DNA from: Motiliproteus coralliicola
GTDB lineage: Bacteria > Pseudomonadota > Gammaproteobacteria > Pseudomonadales > Balneatricaceae
Reading direction: 5' to 3'
NCBI RefSeq assembly: GCF_003345655.1
Contig: NZ_QQOH01000003.1
Coordinates: 62,001-126,000 of the forward strand
Length of the DNA stretch: 64,000 nucleotides
Shown here: positions 1 to 8,670 of the stretch, piece by piece
Numbering within the stretch: the first letter of the stretch is position 1
How the letters are laid out: each line of letters opens with the position of its first letter
Notes under the pieces: generated by a model
What the model saw: the letters and a program-made list of their open reading frames with translations, nothing else
Told to the model about the DNA's origin: nothing
Databases searched by the model: none
Program-made: the position numbers and the translations under genes

Positions 1-458
1 GGCGTGGCCGTGGCTGCCCGGCCAACCCTGGCCGATTATCCGAAGTCAGCCATATCGTCTACAAGGATGCCGAACTGAGCTGGCGCCGAGCCCGGGCCAA
101 TATCGCCGCCCTGCTCAAGCCGACCCTGTTCCGCGAAGGCATCGATGGCGAAGCCCTGCAGTGGGCTGCCGGCCGGCTGCAGAGCAGCAGCGCCAACCGC
201 AAGATCCTGATCGTGATCTCCGATGGTTGCCCGATGGACAGCATGACCGCGCAACACAACCCACCGGATTACCTCGACCACCACCTACAACAGGTGGCTG
301 GAAGTATCGAACTGGGGGGCCAGATCGAATTGATGGCTCTGGGCGTCGGACTGGACCTGAGCCGCTATTACCGCCGCAGCCTGGCGATGGATCTGAGTCA
401 GTCGATGGACAATGCGCTGTTCTACGAAGTGGTCGATCTGCTGGCCAGCCGCCGTTAA
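1..458 (+). CDS. cobT: CobT cobaltochelatase subunit, 3' part of gene
   Basis: Last 152 codons of a gene that enters from the left edge; the frame begins at base 3 and stops at 458. The product matches the C-terminal von Willebrand A-like region of CobT, which works with CobN and CobS to insert cobalt into the corrin ring in aerobic cobalamin synthesis. Seen in the translation: HIVYKDAELSWRRARANI, the helix GEALQWAAGRL, the strand ILIVISDGCPMD with its metal-site aspartate, and GVGLDLSRYYRR near the end, all in the order found in CobT. The start and the N-terminal acidic region lie outside the window. No other B12 gene follows, so its partners must be upstream or elsewhere. Identification is firm; the gene is incomplete only because of the window edge. 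Confidence 0.9.
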   Translation, partial: RGRGCPANPGRLSEVSHIVYKDAELSWRRARANIAALLKPTLFREGIDGEALQWAAGRLQSSSANRKILIVISDGCPMDSMTAQHNPPDYLDHHLQQVAGSIELGGQIELMALGVGLDLSRYYRRSLAMDLSQSMDNALFYEVVDLLASRR

Positions 459-564
459 AAGCCCAAACCTATCCGGCACCGCACCACTGCGGTGTCGGAA
501 ATCTTCAATACCAGCATCCGGCCCAGCGTTATCTTTGTCTGCATAATCAAGATGGAGATACGCT

Positions 565-1026
565 ATGACCTCACGCGCCGACTACTTCAACCTCGCCCCC
601 CAAGCCATGCAGATCCTGCTGCAGCAGGAAGACTACCTGCGGGCGCAGTTCAACAGCTCAGAAATTCTCAATATCAAACTCTGGGAGTTGGTTAAACTCA
701 GGGTGTCACAGATCAACCAGTGCGCCTTCTGTATCGACATGCACAGCAAGGATGCGTTGAACCTAGGAGAAACCAACGAACGCATCCTGGGATTGAATGC
801 CTGGCGTGATATGCCCCACTATTCCGATTTAGAACGCACGGCGTTAGATTGGGCAGAACACTTAACCCGGGGCCAACCGGTTAACGATCAGCGCTACCAA
901 GACCTGGTTCGGGTGTTAGGTGAAAAAGGTGTTGTGGACCTGACCCTCGCCATCAATGCGATCAATAGCTGGAACCGCGTCGCCAAGACTTTTAAACCCG
1001 AGGTGGGCAGTTATAAACCCAACTAA
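565..1026 (+). CDS. AhpD-like carboxymuconolactone decarboxylase family protein
   Basis: A 153-residue protein of the CMD/AhpD fold, cytoplasmic. Members use a vicinal cysteine pair as a peroxidase or disulfide-reductase centre. Seen: Glu41, Cys53, Cys56 and His60, the family pattern E-x11-C-x2-C-x3-H, in the segment CAFCIDMHSKDA. The length is usual for single-domain members. GGAG lies just before the ATG. The next gene, an AraC regulator, starts inside its 3' end or just after it in another frame, so the two are probably co-transcribed and the regulator may control this enzyme. The physiological peroxide or substrate cannot be read from the sequence. Confidence 0.88.
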   Translation: MTSRADYFNLAPQAMQILLQQEDYLRAQFNSSEILNIKLWELVKLRVSQINQCAFCIDMHSKDALNLGETNERILGLNAWRDMPHYSDLERTALDWAEHLTRGQPVNDQRYQDLVRVLGEKGVVDLTLAINAINSWNRVAKTFKPEVGSYKPN

Positions 1027-1891
1027 GCACTCTGATTCTGGTTTTAACTTTCAGCTGTCCCAACCGTCGGGACAGCTGGCATTGTTTGTCCAGGCCATCT
1101 GGTCGGCCTCGGTACAGCAATCAGAATCAGGCTCGATCGCAAAATGGCTCTATTCGGACGCCGGCAGCGGCATTATTTTCAACCTGGTCGGCGGATTGAG
1201 TATCGCAGGTGTCCCCCTGCCAGAAGGCGTGATTATGCTGCCGGTCAGCAAGCAGGCGGCCAACATCTCCCTTCCTAGCGGTGCTCGACTCGCTGGCATT
1301 CGCTTTCATCCGGCCATTGGATACGGAGTCACCGGCCAGCATTACGACAAGCCGACATTGCTGCCACCTTCCGAAGACCATCAATTCAATCTCTACAACA
1401 CGTTTGCCGAACTCCGGCAGCAGCTGAGGCCGCAATCTCACCTCGAAACCATCCATCGTTGGGCTGAGCAGCATCTGGGTAAGAGCCAGATGATACCCGA
1501 CGCGCTGGATCGGGCTATGCAGCAGATCGAACAACAGGAGATGGTCGGGCGAGTCGCTGAACTCTCCACCTTGAGCCTGCGCCAGATCGAGCGGCTGTTT
1601 CAGCATCGACTAGACATGACGCCCAAACACTACCAGCGCATCCTCAGAATCAGGAAAGCGATCCACTATTTGCAACAGCACTCCAAGGCCAACTTAGCGG
1701 AGGTCGCGCAGCAGTTTGGTTTTAGTGACCAGGCCCATATGACCCGGGAATTCCGCGCCATCGCATCGACCACGCCGACAAAAATCAGTCCCTCAAGTTT
1801 GCGCCCACAGCCATCAGAACTCCAGGGTGAAGCGGACTCGAATCAACGAACGGATCTGTTGGCAGACCAGCGCAGATCGAAAATTGGTTGA
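956..1891 (+). CDS. AraC family transcriptional regulator
   Basis: A regulator of up to 311 residues with a C-terminal AraC-type double helix-turn-helix (about residues 205-285; segments LRQIERLFQHRLDMTPKHY and EVAQQFGFSDQAHMTREFR). The N-terminal half resembles the uncharacterised sensor domain often found in AraC proteins next to CMD or glyoxalase genes. The start is doubtful. The only in-frame ATG is at 956, which overlaps the AhpD-like gene by 71 bases and adds about 25 residues that look like read-through of that gene. Recognisable regulator sequence begins near SGFNFQLSQPSG (about 1040), with no good ATG or GTG close to it. It converges on the cupin gene, with 35 bases between the stop codons. 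Confidence 0.82.
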   Translation: MRSIAGTASPRLLNPRWAVINPTKHSDSGFNFQLSQPSGQLALFVQAIWSASVQQSESGSIAKWLYSDAGSGIIFNLVGGLSIAGVPLPEGVIMLPVSKQAANISLPSGARLAGIRFHPAIGYGVTGQHYDKPTLLPPSEDHQFNLYNTFAELRQQLRPQSHLETIHRWAEQHLGKSQMIPDALDRAMQQIEQQEMVGRVAELSTLSLRQIERLFQHRLDMTPKHYQRILRIRKAIHYLQQHSKANLAEVAQQFGFSDQAHMTREFRAIASTTPTKISPSSLRPQPSELQGEADSNQRTDLLADQRRSKIG

Positions 1892-1926
1892 TCTCTGCAA
1901 TCGCCAAAGTGACAAGGCAGCCTGAC

Positions 1927-2604
1927 CTAAGCGCTTTGATCTGGCAGATGACCTGTTTTCACAAAAATCAGTGCCCCATCTTCTTGGGTAAAGGGTATGT
2001 GCTGACTCAAATGAGGACTTCGAAGCCAAGTCCCCTTAGGGTAACTGCCATGCTCATCATGGAAGGTACCCTCCAGCACGAAGATCTCCTCGCCACCCCA
2101 ATGACAGTGGCTACTGAACTGGGTATTTGGCGCCCACCTAACCAAAGCCACATGCTCGTGCTCGAATTCATGCAACGGCATCACGCTCAGCCCATCGACT
2201 AATCCCGGCAGCCAAGGCTGCTGGTTGGTATCGATCACCTTCTGCTCGTCGTCCTCTGGCACAAATTGATGCAGTTTGACCAAAATCGTCGCCCCTTCCT
2301 TTCCAATCCTGGGGGTATGGGACGTTCCGATGGGATTGCGAACGTAAGCGCCTTTACCGTAGTCACCGTGCTCGTCCGAAAAGACCCCGTCCAGCACCAG
2401 AAACTCTTCACCTCCAGAATGGGTATGTGCTGAAAACTCACTATATGGTGCATAACGGACAATCGAAGTGGCCCTCGCCACCTCGTCACCGATTCTGTCG
2501 AGCATCATCCGTGTTACACCCGGCATCGGCGAGTCCACCCACTGATACTGCTCGGGACGAATAACGACCCGCTGCTCAAAATCTGCGTTCAACCGCATCG
2601 TCAT
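1927..2604 (-). CDS. ChrR-like tandem cupin protein
   Basis: A 225-residue cytoplasmic protein with two cupin domains, each with metal-ligand histidines and a glutamate: SAHTHSGGEEFLVLDG in the first half and SSHCHWGGEEIFVLEG in the second. The paired GGEEx(L/V)L(D/E)G blocks are typical of the ChrR/anti-sigma cupin group, in which one cupin can bind zinc. No ChrR N-terminal anti-sigma helices are visible and no sigma factor is adjacent, so this is more likely a free-standing bicupin (dioxygenase-like or sensor) than an anti-sigma factor. The start is set at the ATG ending at 2604, because AAGGAG sits six bases ahead of it; an upstream start would lack a binding site. Confidence 0.8.
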   Translation of the reverse strand: MTMRLNADFEQRVVIRPEQYQWVDSPMPGVTRMMLDRIGDEVARATSIVRYAPYSEFSAHTHSGGEEFLVLDGVFSDEHGDYGKGAYVRNPIGTSHTPRIGKEGATILVKLHQFVPEDDEQKVIDTNQQPWLPGLVDGLSVMPLHEFEHEHVALVRWAPNTQFSSHCHWGGEEIFVLEGTFHDEHGSYPKGTWLRSPHLSQHIPFTQEDGALIFVKTGHLPDQSA

Positions 2605-2663
2605 GAGAACTCCTTGTTGATATTCATCCCTATGGTGTCGGGACCCTACCACCGGGATCGTGC

Positions 2664-3188
2664 ATGTTACTTGTCACCGAACCTGCGCTATCTTGTTGTA
2701 GAAAGTTTAAGCTATCGCCAGACGTCGCTATCAACTCACTGACTATCAAGTACGGAGTATCCAATCTGAAGCCTGTCATTCAAGAAGAAACCACCGGCTG
2801 CGGAATCGCATCGGTTGCCAATATCCTCGGCAAGAGCTACTCGGAGATGAAAACGATCGCCAATGCGATGGGAATCTACGCCAACGATGAGTCGCTCTGG
2901 TCGGATACCCACTATGTCAGACGATTGCTGCGAGCGGAGGGGATTGAGACTGGCACCAATGAGATCTCGTTTGAGTCCTGGTCCGCCTTACCGGATCTTG
3001 CCCTCTTGGCGATCAAGCATCACCAAGAAAAGGGCAAGGACTTCTGGCATTGGGTGGTGTTTAAGCGGGTTGAAGGTCAGGCGGTTGTGATCGATTCAGC
3101 CAGTTATTTACCGACTAACCTACGCACCGATTTTGAAGCGATGAACCCCAAGTGGTTTATTGAAGTTCACCCAGCCGAGTCGGCTTAA
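2664..3188 (+). CDS. C39-like cysteine peptidase domain protein
   Basis: A protein of up to 174 residues with a papain-like fold of the C39 (double-glycine peptidase) type. Seen: QEETTGCGIASVANILG with the nucleophile Cys near residue 46, a His in FWHWVVFKR near 128, and an Asp in VVIDSASY, giving the Gln-Cys-His-Asp order of the clan. There is no transporter domain, transmembrane segment or clear signal peptide. The first 35 residues do not look like part of the domain and the true start may be a non-ATG codon nearer the domain. Its stop overlaps the stop of the convergent lipoprotein gene by three bases. A short copy of its 3' end occurs 900 bases downstream (4052-4090). Confidence 0.7.
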   Translation: MLLVTEPALSCCRKFKLSPDVAINSLTIKYGVSNLKPVIQEETTGCGIASVANILGKSYSEMKTIANAMGIYANDESLWSDTHYVRRLLRAEGIETGTNEISFESWSALPDLALLAIKHHQEKGKDFWHWVVFKRVEGQAVVIDSASYLPTNLRTDFEAMNPKWFIEVHPAESA

Positions 3189-3883
3189 CCTGACTTCGGC
3201 TGAACCAAGGGTCTCAGTAATCTAACCATCGCTTTGGCCCATGCATCCAAGACTGGACGCACGTTTTCCATTTCCACCTGCTGACTGTCGTTTTCGAGGG
3301 GACGGCCGAACCCCTTGCGAACACCGGCAGCCAAGCGTTCTCCTGAATAGCTATCGAGCAGTTCACCTTCGGCAAAGAGTTCGACCACATGGTCCCGGGT
3401 ACCCGCAGCGGTATTGGCACCGGCAAGTACCAAGGCAATAGGGACATATTCATAAGCGGCAAGATCTTCGACACGCGAACGTACGCCTGTAATCGCGGCT
3501 TTGACCCTGAGCGTGTCCAGACCGGGTTCAGCGACTAGCTCAAACTCATTGCCGACTTCCTTACGAATTGCCTTATTGAGGTAAACCAGCAGATTACTCA
3601 GTACCTCGGATCGAAGTCTCGGGCCAGGTTTAGGGGCTGGGTAAATGGAAACGGGGTCTAACATGACCTTGCTGAAAGTACGTTTCTGTAATTCAGGACT
3701 AGTCCATCTAAGTACTTCGGTACCATCCGCCGCAACGACAGGCTTGAGTTGAGAATAATCGCTCAAGAAACCTGAAAACTCCTCCTGTTTGGCGAGTTTG
3801 GAAGTGCACGCAGTTAACGCTAAAGAAGCCGCTAACAATAATAGCGCCCTAGAGCAGCGCACTAGTTTGCTGTCTCTCGCCAT
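3185..3883 (-). CDS. DUF3313 family lipoprotein
   Basis: A 232-residue exported lipoprotein: basic start MARDSK, hydrophobic stretch ALLLLAASLALT and a lipobox ending at Cys26 (LTAC). The mature part matches DUF3313, a family of outer- or inner-membrane-anchored proteins of unknown function (segments YSQLKPV, VMLDPVSIYP, LLDSYSGERLAA). AGGAG lies six bases before the ATG. It is a single gene, convergent with the C39-like gene and divergent from the PhnD-like gene across about 390 bases. The function is not known; some relatives are associated with stress or envelope genes. Confidence 0.82.
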   Translation of the reverse strand: MARDSKLVRCSRALLLLAASLALTACTSKLAKQEEFSGFLSDYSQLKPVVAADGTEVLRWTSPELQKRTFSKVMLDPVSIYPAPKPGPRLRSEVLSNLLVYLNKAIRKEVGNEFELVAEPGLDTLRVKAAITGVRSRVEDLAAYEYVPIALVLAGANTAAGTRDHVVELFAEGELLDSYSGERLAAGVRKGFGRPLENDSQQVEMENVRPVLDAWAKAMVRLLRPLVQPKSG

Positions 3884-4277
3884 GATAGTTCTCCTGCCTA
3901 AGCAATAACTTAGCTTGCCTGATGATTACTACTAGCTGATGACGGCTGAGTATAGTTCAATTTTTTTCTTGCACTGGGGGCATGGGGAGTGGACCGTGGA
4001 TTGGCACTTTCAGAGCAGACTTGATTGATTGATCACTGCTGGGTGATCTGATTTGAAACGATGCACCCCAAGTGGGTCATGGAAGTAAAGTGCCCGATAC
4101 AGAAAACTCTAGAACCCGGCGCTAGCCGATAGATATTTGATCCATGGCAAGTAACGCTTTGCGATCTCGTAGCATACTCAACGCATGAACTTTGCCTAAT
4201 CAATCATTTGCGAATTCAGTTATTCCTGATGCTAACGATTAGGTGGGGTAGACAGAGTTACCACAGGGATTGTTGTC
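3884..4277. other. Intergenic region between divergent genes
   Basis: 394 bases without a complete gene. It must hold the promoters of the DUF3313 lipoprotein (leftward) and the phnD-like/GGDEF pair (rightward). The only recognisable item is a 39-base fragment related to the 3' end of the C39-like gene (listed separately). No strong terminator or repeated operator was found. Confidence 0.6.
4052..4090 (+). pseudogene. Remnant copy of the 3' end of the C39-like gene
   Basis: Bases 4052-4090 read FETMHPKWVMEVK and align without gaps with FEAMNPKWFIEVH, encoded at 3132-3170 in the upstream C39-like gene; 30 of 39 bases match. There is no frame of useful length around it. It is best read as the last trace of a duplicated or deleted paralogue. 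Confidence 0.6.
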
Positions 4278-5132
4278 ATGGGTTTCTTGTGTCGTTCGTT
4301 AGTCAAGACCGCCGTTCTTCTCAGCACCTTAGTGCTTAGTCATACCTCCTTTGCACACCACGAAATCGGAAACGAAAAAAGCTACACCCTGGGCGTCGTA
4401 CCCCAGTTTGAGCAACGAAAACTGTTCCAAATTTGGCAACCCATCGTCGATGAACTGGAAAAGCGCACGGGATTCAACATTCACCTGCAAGGCAGCCCCA
4501 GAATTCCAGAATTCGAAAAGAGCTTTATTGCCGGCGAGTATGATTTTGTCTATATGAATCCGTTCCATAGCCTGCGCGCGTCCGCCTCTCAAGGTTATAT
4601 ACCACTGATTAGGGACGGAGGCCGCGAGCTCTATGGAGTATTGGTTGTCCGCAGCGACAGCGATATACAGTCCATCGATGATCTTGATGGTAAAAGGATC
4701 GCCTTCCCTGCTCCGAATGCGTTTGGCGCCTCGCTGATGATACGAGCCGACCTTGACCGCAAGCATTCGATTAACTTCGTTCCCAGCTATGTGCAAACCC
4801 ACTCATCGGTCTATCTCAACGTTGCGTTGAGGCAGGTACAAGCCGGCGGCGGAGTGATGAGTACCTTGCGCGCTCAAAAACCGGAACTGTCTGACAAGCT
4901 CAGGGTTTTGTATGAAACCCAACGAGTCGCCCCGCACCCGATTTCAGCGCATCCACGTGTTCCCGAGACGGATAGACAATTACTTCAACAAGCCCTGCTA
5001 AGCCTCTCGAAAGAAGCTACTGGGAAAAAACTGCTGAGTGCCATACCGATAAGAGAAGCCGTCAAAGCCAGCTCCAGCGATTACGAAAAAATGCTGGACT
5101 GGGGCCTTGATCATTACTGGGTCAGTCACTGA
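4278..5132 (+). CDS. PhnD-type periplasmic substrate-binding protein
   Basis: A 284-residue protein with a signal peptide (about residues 1-26, ending SHTSFA) followed by a phosphate/phosphonate-binding (PhnD, PBP2) domain. Seen: YTLGVVPQFEQRKLFQIW at the start of lobe one, YDFVYMNPFHSL in the ligand region, DDLDGKRIAFPAPNAFGAS at the hinge and PISAHPRVP late in the domain. No ABC permease or ATPase is adjacent. Instead a diguanylate cyclase follows after 11 bases, so this protein more likely acts as a soluble periplasmic sensor that feeds the membrane cyclase than as a transporter component. AGGGA lies eight bases before the ATG. The ligand cannot be inferred. Confidence 0.88.
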   Translation: MGFLCRSLVKTAVLLSTLVLSHTSFAHHEIGNEKSYTLGVVPQFEQRKLFQIWQPIVDELEKRTGFNIHLQGSPRIPEFEKSFIAGEYDFVYMNPFHSLRASASQGYIPLIRDGGRELYGVLVVRSDSDIQSIDDLDGKRIAFPAPNAFGASLMIRADLDRKHSINFVPSYVQTHSSVYLNVALRQVQAGGGVMSTLRAQKPELSDKLRVLYETQRVAPHPISAHPRVPETDRQLLQQALLSLSKEATGKKLLSAIPIREAVKASSSDYEKMLDWGLDHYWVSH

Positions 5133-5143
5133 ATTATCCATAA

Positions 5144-7048
5144 ATGAGCATACGTACGAAATTAAGCACCCTGATACTTTCTCTGCTGTTAGCTTTTGTT
5201 CTATACATCGCTTTTTATTCGATGCCTCATCTAAGGCAGAAAGCAGAAAGTATGGTTTTGAATGAAATCCAGGCTCACCTGATGACAGCATCAGAAGCGA
5301 TCCTTCCATTTCTGTTACAAGGTCAGCTGGCTAACATTTATGAAACCCTGGATGCCCTAGAGCATGCGAACGATAACTGGCTTGTTATCAAACTGGTAAA
5401 CAGTCAAGGGCAGCAATTATACCCCTTAGACCCAATCGATACGCCCGTCAGTAATGAAAGGGCTATTGTATTAGACCAATCGGTCGGTTTTGTTTATCCC
5501 AACCATGCCGAACTGGTTGTTGCAATCGATCGTATTTCATTATCGAAACTGGGTAATGAACTTGCGATAGAGATAGGGCTAGGAATTCTAGCTCTCGCCT
5601 GTTCTTTTTTCTTATGTATCTATATGAGCTTCAAATACCTTATAGATAGCCGACTCAACAAGTTGCTGCTGGTATCTGATGAGATAGCCTCAGGAAACTA
5701 CAAAATAAAAATAGATAAAAAATCGAATGATGAACTAGGAAATCTAGAATCCAGTTTTAATTTGATGGGTGAGAAAATCAGTGCAATAACGGATCAGCTA
5801 ACACAGAAAAACGAGGCATTGAAAGAGGCTCAAAAGCTATCAAAAATTGGCTCATGGCAATGGCATATTGATAAAGAGTTGGTCAGCTTCAGCAAAGAAA
5901 GCCTTAACATTCTTGCAGCATTCAAACCTGGTGAATGGGTTAGATTAAAAGATATTCGAAGAAACTTTACCACGGAACAGATTATTCAGTTTCAGGGGAT
6001 GCTTGAAGAGCTCCTTACCGGAAGAGCGATTAACGAGATATTCCGAGTTGAGACGAGAAGTGGGCAAGAGATCTGCTTGCGACTCAGAGCTCAACAGGAT
6101 CATCGAGATAGCCTTAGATTTACTAAGGTAGTAGGCACATTGCAGGATGTAACAGCCGAACTCGAAGCGCAAAAAGCAAAAGAGGAGCGGCAACGCGTCT
6201 ACGCACAAATCTTTTATAAAGACCCAACGATCAAATTACTCATCGACCCCAATGACGGACAGATCGTCGATGCGAATCCTGCGGCCCTTAATTTCTATGG
6301 CTACAGCGAAGAGAGAATTAAAGAAATAAAGATCTATGATATCAACAAAATGTCGGTTGCCGAATGTCGAGCCGGCATGGCGCTGGTGACCTCAGAGAAG
6401 CAATGTAAGTTTCAATTTCAACATCATCTATCTTCTGGTGAAATTCGAGATGTCGAAATTCATTCATGCCCGGTATCACTGGAAGGGAAAACTTATCTTC
6501 ACTCTTCAATTTTTGACGTTACAGAGCGTAATCAGCTACAGCAACGGTTGGAAGATGCGGCATTACATGATCCTTTGACCTCTCTTTGGAATCGCCGCGC
6601 CATCGATACCCAGGGTGAACGAGAGTTTTTATTGAGCAAACGTAACAATACCCACCTATGCCTGTTGATGATCGATTTGGATCATTTCAAAGCCATTAAC
6701 GATCAATATGGGCACCCGATTGGAGATCTCGTTCTCAAGCAGGCCGCAGAGGTTATTTTAGGCGTTGTCAGGGAGACGGATTTAGTCGGCCGCTACGGTG
6801 GAGAAGAGTTTGTGGTACTCGCTCCCAACACCAATTTGGACGGGGGCAGCCTGTTAGCAGAGAAGATTCTAGAAGCGATCAGAGCGATGAGTGTCGTGGT
6901 TCAAGGGAGCACCATTCGAGTGACTACCTCTATTGGTGTATCTTCGGTAATTGCGACCGACCTGAATTTTTATCAGTTAGTTGAGCGATCGGATAAGCAT
7001 CTCTACACAGCGAAAGAAGCAGGTCGAGACCGCAGCTCCAGTGCGTAG
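5144..7048 (+). CDS. Membrane HAMP-PAS-GGDEF diguanylate cyclase
   Basis: 634 residues. Order seen: TM1 (about 8-27); a periplasmic loop of about 120 residues; TM2 (about 145-168, ALACSFFLCIYMSF); HAMP (about 170-225); a PAS-like segment after SKIGSWQW (about 235-340); a second PAS (IDANPAALNFYGYSEERI, about 355-465); and a GGDEF domain with GGEEF at residue 552. RETD sits five residues ahead of GGEEF, so the inhibitory c-di-GMP site is intact, and the domain should be active in making c-di-GMP. The gene follows the PhnD-like gene with an 11-base gap and no own promoter is obvious, so the two form a sensor pair. It is somewhat more AT-rich than the flanks. Confidence 0.9.
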   Translation: MSIRTKLSTLILSLLLAFVLYIAFYSMPHLRQKAESMVLNEIQAHLMTASEAILPFLLQGQLANIYETLDALEHANDNWLVIKLVNSQGQQLYPLDPIDTPVSNERAIVLDQSVGFVYPNHAELVVAIDRISLSKLGNELAIEIGLGILALACSFFLCIYMSFKYLIDSRLNKLLLVSDEIASGNYKIKIDKKSNDELGNLESSFNLMGEKISAITDQLTQKNEALKEAQKLSKIGSWQWHIDKELVSFSKESLNILAAFKPGEWVRLKDIRRNFTTEQIIQFQGMLEELLTGRAINEIFRVETRSGQEICLRLRAQQDHRDSLRFTKVVGTLQDVTAELEAQKAKEERQRVYAQIFYKDPTIKLLIDPNDGQIVDANPAALNFYGYSEERIKEIKIYDINKMSVAECRAGMALVTSEKQCKFQFQHHLSSGEIRDVEIHSCPVSLEGKTYLHSSIFDVTERNQLQQRLEDAALHDPLTSLWNRRAIDTQGEREFLLSKRNNTHLCLLMIDLDHFKAINDQYGHPIGDLVLKQAAEVILGVVRETDLVGRYGGEEFVVLAPNTNLDGGSLLAEKILEAIRAMSVVVQGSTIRVTTSIGVSSVIATDLNFYQLVERSDKHLYTAKEAGRDRSSSA

Positions 7049-7124
7049 GGCTTCTCTGCTCTAGCGAAGGCCTATTAACGAACCTGTTACTGGGCCCGCT
7101 GGGCGTGATTCCCAGGTTCTGTAA

Positions 7125-7934
7125 TCAATATCTAACGATGTACCCCGCTTCCGGTCGGTACTCAATCTGCGCATCCAGAATATTGCTCCAAAGCGTGCGC
7201 TGCTGATCAAAGAAGTCGGTGTGTTGCAGCTCCTTGAAAGCACCCCGCCACTTCTGGATCAGCTCCGGATTGGTGCCGGGGGAGAAGGCCATATAACTTC
7301 CAGATTCCCTGATCAGTTTGACCATTTTGATATCGGCCATCCGATACCCCAAGGATCTGGCGGTCATCGGCGCTTCCAGATCGGAGCTTAGCCAATAATT
7401 GATTCTTCCATTCATCAGCATCCGAAACCCCTGTGCGTGGTTGTTCATATCCAGCACGCTGAAGCCCTCTCCTGCCAGATACTTGGCGCGCCAATCACCA
7501 CGCATAACCGCAACGGGCTCTTGCGAGTCTTTCATCGCGTCGAAATCCGAAACCGCCTGGTCGATACGGCTGAAGACCCCGTGTTTGCGGGTAGAAACCG
7601 GACCGATAAAGGTAAACCCCGCCTGTTCACGCTCCGCTGTTTTACCGACGGTAAAGACCAGCACATCCGGTGCATTCAACGCGATCTGATAGGCACGACT
7701 CCAGGGGTAAACCTCAACTTTGGCCGACCAGCCCAGGCGTTTACGGATCTCGCGAACCATTTCGGTGGTGGTGCCGGTAAAGTTGCCTGCGTAGGTGAAA
7801 TTGGTCGGAGGCTCTTCGGTGCTCAACAAACGGATTTCGGCCACAGCAGCGACCGAGATCAGCAACAGGATCGCAGCCGTAACGGCTCGAACCAGCGATA
7901 AGATAGGCTGTTGGATTGAATCAATTTTCAACAT
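7125..7934 (-). CDS. Periplasmic solute-binding protein, family 3 type
   Basis: 269 residues from the ATG at 7934; an in-frame TTG two codons earlier is less likely. The signal peptide is hydrophobic (AVTAAILLLISVAAVAE) with cleavage near residue 33. The mature part is a family-3-like periplasmic binding protein: IRLLSTEEPPTNFTYAG at the N-terminus, FTGTTTEMVREIRKRLGW and VYPWSRAYQIAL in lobe one, and GVFSR at the lobe crossing. Stand-alone proteins of this type without a transporter are frequent in marine gammaproteobacteria, where they may act as sensors. It converges with the diguanylate cyclase gene (76 bases between stops). The ligand is unknown. Confidence 0.82.
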   Translation of the reverse strand: MLKIDSIQQPILSLVRAVTAAILLLISVAAVAEIRLLSTEEPPTNFTYAGNFTGTTTEMVREIRKRLGWSAKVEVYPWSRAYQIALNAPDVLVFTVGKTAEREQAGFTFIGPVSTRKHGVFSRIDQAVSDFDAMKDSQEPVAVMRGDWRAKYLAGEGFSVLDMNNHAQGFRMLMNGRINYWLSSDLEAPMTARSLGYRMADIKMVKLIRESGSYMAFSPGTNPELIQKWRGAFKELQHTDFFDQQRTLWSNILDAQIEYRPEAGYIVRY

Positions 7935-8358
7935 GATCAATGACCGTTAGTTCATCGCCAAAAGCTCAACCACACGACAACACCGGGTACGAAAAAGGAC
8001 CATCAGGGGTTGGTTAAGGAGCCCCACTTAATCTTAGTGTTCCACGGTTAACACAGCCACCTCGTACCAGCCAAAGCCAGGGTTAGACGGCCCCGTTATC
8101 CCGGGCACAGCTTGCCAGTTTTTCAACCACCGGCACTCTTCATCCTGCAATTTAGCATGGGAAAAAATGAGATATCTCATGAAGATATTAACGGGGCTGA
8201 ATCCGGCAACGGTGCTGGTCCCAGCTCCCCCTGATAACTGGATCTTAACGATCTTCCGGTGGGCCTATACATTGCTATCAGCCTGCTAACAGGCGTGATA
8301 AAAACCCAGCAACAATAAAGACAACCCGTCCCACGGTTAGGACGGCAAGGGGCTTACC
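7935..8358. other. Intergenic region with a perfect 14-base palindrome
   Basis: 424 bases between divergent genes. ATGAGATATCTCAT at 8167-8180 is a perfect palindrome and a candidate operator. A 40-codon frame starting at this ATG (8167-8289) has no convincing ribosome site and was not called. A small hairpin (GCCTG/CAGGC, 8281-8294) lies nearer the next gene. Nothing else is recognisable. Confidence 0.45.
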
Positions 8359-8610
8359 ATGGCATCATTTGACACCCTCATCGAACAAATCGTTGGCGAG
8401 AAAGATTGCGCCGTAGTACTTGAGGCATTGAAGCGCTATGAGGTCCAGTCCGATTGCGCCCTGACTCAACGTTCGGCTGTCGCCGCCGCTGAGAAGGCCC
8501 ACGCCCATCTGGAATCCGAGTCCGAAAAGTGGTCCGCGCTCAACCTGCCGTTGACCGTGCGCTACCAACTGCTGTCCGAGCACCTGCTGGGTACGACTCA
8601 GGGGGCCTGA
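8359..8610 (+). CDS. Small hypothetical protein
   Basis: 83 residues, mostly helical, with two cysteines (FDTLIEQIVGEKDCAVVLEA near the start) and no signal peptide or membrane segment. I do not recognise the family. Support for a real gene: AAGGGG about six bases before the ATG, codon use like the neighbours, and a stem-loop directly after the stop. It precedes the thiC riboswitch but is separated from it by that hairpin, so it is probably a separate transcript. Confidence 0.65.
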   Translation: MASFDTLIEQIVGEKDCAVVLEALKRYEVQSDCALTQRSAVAAAEKAHAHLESESEKWSALNLPLTVRYQLLSEHLLGTTQGA

Positions 8611-8614
8611 ATTA

Positions 8615-8635
8615 GAAGGCCGCTTATCGGCCTTC
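8615..8635 (+). terminator. Stem-loop after the small gene
   Basis: A perfect 8-base stem (GAAGGCCG / CGGCCTTC) around a 5-base loop, five bases after the stop. There is no T run, so termination is plausible but not certain. It separates the small gene from the riboswitch. Confidence 0.5.
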
Positions 8636-8670
8636 CATCCGTTAGTAAATTCGTTACAATCTATCGCGTC

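Noticed and set aside
8167-8289. 40-codon frame starting inside the palindrome
   Set aside because: Weak initiation context and no recognisable product; recorded only as part of the intergenic region.
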